A stretch of DNA of 40,214 nt, from assembly GCA_030693565.1 (NCBI GenBank), contig JAUYAJ010000620.1, positions 1 through 40,214 of the forward strand. The letters are read 5' to 3'. Position numbers and translations under genes: made by a program. Positions within the stretch are counted from its first letter, which is position 1; each line of letters begins with the position of its first letter. The DNA is from Rubrivivax sp. (lineage in GTDB: Bacteria > Pseudomonadota > Gammaproteobacteria > Burkholderiales > Burkholderiaceae_C). The notes under the pieces are model-generated. The model was given only the letters and a program-made list of their open reading frames with translations. It was not told the DNA's origin and ran no database searches. Positions 37,564 to 40,214 of this stretch are shown here, piece after piece.

Positions 37564-38817
37564 ATGAACGACACCCCAGCGGCCCGCGCGGCGCCCGTCC
37601 ACGCCCCGATGTCCCAGTTCGGCGAAGCCGGCGCCGAGCTCGTCGTCGGCGGCATGCCGCTGTCCAGGCTGGCGGCAAAGGTCGGCAGCACGCCTTTCTA
37701 TGCCTATGACCGCGGCCTGCTGCGTGCGCGCGTCGCCGAGTTGCGCGCCGCCTTGCCGCCCGCTGTCAAGCTGCACTACGCAATGAAGGCCAACCCGATG
37801 CCGGCCGTGGTCGGTTGGATGGCCGGCCTGGTCGACGGTGTCGACGTCGCCTCGGCGGGCGAACTGAAAGTGGCGCTGGACGCCGGCGCCGACCCGGCCG
37901 AAGTCAGTTTCGCCGGCCCCGGCAAGCGCGACGCCGAGTTGCGCCAGGCGGTGGCCGCCGGCGTGCTGGTCAACGTCGAGTCGGCGCGTGAACTGGCGCC
38001 GCTGGCCGCGGCCTCGCAGGCCTTCGGCGTGCCGGCGCGGGTGGCGCTGCGCGTCAACCCCGATTTCGAGCTCAAAGGCTCGGGCATGAAGATGGGCGGC
38101 GGGCCCAAGCAGTTCGGCGTCGACGTCGAGCTGGTGCCGGCCTTGCTGGCCGAGCTGGCGCGGCTGGGCCTGGCCTTCGAAGGCTTCCACCTCTTCGCCG
38201 GCTCGCAGAACCTGCGCGCCGAATCGATCTGCGAAGCGCAGCAGAAGTCTTTCGCGCTGGCGCTGCGGCTGGCCGAATACGCGCCTTCACCGGTGCGTTT
38301 TCTCAACCTCGGCGGCGGCTTCGGCATCCCCTATTTCCCGGGCGAACAGCGGCTCGATCTGGCGCCCATCGGTGCCAACCTGGCCGAGCTGGTGGCGCGC
38401 GCGCGCAGCGAGCTGCCGGCGACGTCTCTGGTCATCGAGCTGGGCCGCTACCTGGTCGGCGAAGCCGGCGTCTACGTCACCCGCATCGTCGACCGCAAGG
38501 TCTCGCGCGGCCAGGTCTTCCTGGTCACCGACGGCGGCCTCAACCACCACCTGGCGGCCTCGGGCAACTTCGGCCAGGTGGTGCGCAAGAACTACCCGGT
38601 CACCGTGGTGCCGCAAGGCCGCCGCAGCGACGCCGTCGAGATCGCCTCGGTGGTCGGCCCGCTGTGCACGCCGCTGGACCTGCTGGCCGACCGCATGGCC
38701 TTGCCGGCGGCCGAGATCGGCGACCTGGCGGTTGTCTTCCAGTCGGGCGCCTACGGCGCCAGTGCCAGCCCGCAGGCCTTTCTGGGCCACGCGCCCTGCG
38801 CCGAAGTGCTGGTCTGA
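37564..38817 (+). CDS. PLP-dependent decarboxylase 2, exosortase A system-associated (TIGR03099-like)
   Basis: KLHYAMKANPMPAVVGWM, VDVASAGELKVAL, FLNLGGGFGIPYFPGEQRLDL, ELGRYLVGEAGVYVTRI, GPLCTPLDLLADRM. Confidence 0.9.
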   Translation: MNDTPAARAAPVHAPMSQFGEAGAELVVGGMPLSRLAAKVGSTPFYAYDRGLLRARVAELRAALPPAVKLHYAMKANPMPAVVGWMAGLVDGVDVASAGELKVALDAGADPAEVSFAGPGKRDAELRQAVAAGVLVNVESARELAPLAAASQAFGVPARVALRVNPDFELKGSGMKMGGGPKQFGVDVELVPALLAELARLGLAFEGFHLFAGSQNLRAESICEAQQKSFALALRLAEYAPSPVRFLNLGGGFGIPYFPGEQRLDLAPIGANLAELVARARSELPATSLVIELGRYLVGEAGVYVTRIVDRKVSRGQVFLVTDGGLNHHLAASGNFGQVVRKNYPVTVVPQGRRSDAVEIASVVGPLCTPLDLLADRMALPAAEIGDLAVVFQSGAYGASASPQAFLGHAPCAEVLV

Positions 38818-38945
38818 CCCACCCGTTCACAGGGGTGTAGCGGGCGCCGTTCTGCGGGTACATTCGCTGGCGCGGAGGCGCCGATGTCAACCAGAAGAAT
38901 GAACCCGGCCGGGCCGGCTGTCCGGCGCTTTTTGGGCAGCAGGGC

Positions 38946-40214
38946 ATGTCGGTGACGACGAGCGGCGTCGGCGAGCACGCCGATTCGGCTGCGGCGCCAC
39001 GCGCTGGTGCGCGCAGCCGGCGCCACCGTTTTTCGTGGCGTCATGGCGGCTGGTCGGCATTGCTGACCGTGCTCGGCCTCACGCTGGCAGCCCACCACCC
39101 CTTGTCGGCAGCGCTGGTGACGGCGGCCTTCGTGCTGCTCGGCCTGGCCGTGGCCTGGCGGCCCTGGCTCGGTTTGATGCTGTTGCCGGCGCTGTTGCCG
39201 GCCATCGGACTGATGCCTTGGACCGGCTGGCTCACGCTCGAGGAGTTCGACCTGGCAGTGCTTGCCGTGGCGGCCGGGGCGCATGCGCGGCTGGCTTCGC
39301 GGCGCGGCCTGGCGGGGCTGCGCGATGGCCCTGTCGACGCCGTCGAATCGCGGGCGTCGGCGCTCAAAGGCTTGCTGTTGCTGCCCTACGCGGCGGCCTT
39401 GCTGGTCAGCATGTTGCGCGGTTTCGACGACGCCGGCGGCCTGGTGTGGGGCTGGTGGCAGGGCTATCACGAGCCGCTGAACAGCCTGCGCCTGGCCAAG
39501 AGCTTTTTTCTCGCCCTGCTGCTGCTGCCGATGTGGCGCGCCGTGGTCAGGGCCGCGCCGCGACAAGCCCCGGACAGCCTGGCGCTGGGCCTGTGCGCCG
39601 GGCTGGCCGTGGTCGCCGTGCTGGCGCTGTGGGAGCGCTGGGCCTATACCGATCTGGCCAACTTCTCGTCCGATTACCGCACCACGGCCTTGTTCTGGGA
39701 GATGCATGTCGGCGGCGCTGCCTTTGACGGCTTCCTGGCGTTGACGATGCCGTTTGCCGCCCATGAGCTGACGCGAACCGGCAGCCGCTGGCGCTGGCTG
39801 TTCGCGGCCGCGGCGGTCCTGCTCGGCGCCTATGCGTGCCTGACGACGTTCTCGCGCGCCGTCTACCTGGCGCTGCCGATCGGTCTGGCGGTGATGGCGG
39901 CGCTGCAGGCGCTGGCCGCGCGGCGCCAGCAGCGCGCCGGCGCGGTCACCCGCGAAGGGGTGGTCGCAGTGGCGCTGGCCTGCGCCGCTTTCGCTGCGGT
40001 CGCGGCCACCATGTTCCCGACCAGCGGTTACCGCGGCGCGCTGGCCTTGCTCGGCGCGGCGGCACTGTTGCTGCCGACGGCGGCCTGGCTGCGCGGGCTG
40101 CCTGCCGCGTCCTGGGCGGCCGGCGTGGCGGCCGGTGTGGCGCTGTCGCTGCTGCTGGGCTTGCTGTCTTATGTGCTGCCCAAAGGGCCGTACATCGTCT
40201 ACCTGCTGGCCTGG
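38946..40214 (+). CDS. Polytopic O-antigen ligase/polymerase-like protein (3'-truncated at window edge)
   Basis: Manual translation from ATG 38946 gives 423 stop-free codons to the window end, with multiple TM segments and FSSDYRTTALFWEMHVGGAAFDGFLALTMPF, LTTFSRAVYLALPIG; missing from the ORF track because no stop lies in the window. Confidence 0.75.
   Translation, partial: MSVTTSGVGEHADSAAAPRAGARSRRHRFSWRHGGWSALLTVLGLTLAAHHPLSAALVTAAFVLLGLAVAWRPWLGLMLLPALLPAIGLMPWTGWLTLEEFDLAVLAVAAGAHARLASRRGLAGLRDGPVDAVESRASALKGLLLLPYAAALLVSMLRGFDDAGGLVWGWWQGYHEPLNSLRLAKSFFLALLLLPMWRAVVRAAPRQAPDSLALGLCAGLAVVAVLALWERWAYTDLANFSSDYRTTALFWEMHVGGAAFDGFLALTMPFAAHELTRTGSRWRWLFAAAAVLLGAYACLTTFSRAVYLALPIGLAVMAALQALAARRQQRAGAVTREGVVAVALACAAFAAVAATMFPTSGYRGALALLGAAALLLPTAAWLRGLPAASWAAGVAAGVALSLLLGLLSYVLPKGPYIVYLLAW

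Noticed and set aside
36223-38190. 655-aa minus-strand ORF opposite the decarboxylases
   Set aside because: Shadow ORF with low-complexity translation, antisense to two well-supported PLP enzymes
36271-38817. The two decarboxylases as LysA (lysine biosynthesis)
   Set aside because: ELGR instead of EPGR, non-LysA CxPxD motif, and gene context with ACP/ligase rather than lysine genes

Overview
The window is a high-GC, probably betaproteobacterial (Burkholderiales-like) exopolysaccharide locus of the exosortase A (XrtA)/PEP-CTERM type. It starts inside an XrtA-EpsI fusion gene and ends inside a second O-antigen-polymerase-like gene. The left part (0-9.4 kb) holds conserved XrtA-locus genes: a UDP-sugar dehydrogenase, several glycosyltransferases, an amidotransferase and an O-glycosylation ligase/polymerase. 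From about 9.4 to 18.3 kb there is a mosaic accessory region: a frameshifted pseudogene, a polysaccharide deacetylase, a truncated FkbM-like remnant, methyltransferases, a hexapeptide acetyltransferase, a 4,6-dehydratase/nucleotidyltransferase/aminotransferase set, and a glycosyltransferase. A minus-strand block (18.3-28.5 kb) carries a flippase, a Kelch-like PEP-CTERM protein, an asparagine-synthase-like protein without Cys2, a beta-helix protein, a glycosyltransferase, a TPR protein, XrtA hydrolases 1 and 2, and an ACP. The most striking content is at 28.7-38.8 kb: the usual XrtA ligase and PLP decarboxylase flank a compact cassette of GNAT, second ACP, second AMP-ligase, glutamate (methylaspartate) mutase S/E/L and second PLP decarboxylase. 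The gene logic resembles vicenistatin starter-unit formation (glutamate mutase, ligase, ACP, BtrK/VinO-type decarboxylase) and butirosin side-chain formation. I propose that it makes a 3-methylaspartate-derived aminoacyl-ACP (for example 3-aminoisobutyryl-ACP) that decorates the exopolysaccharide. All family calls come from reading motifs in the translations; no database search was run.
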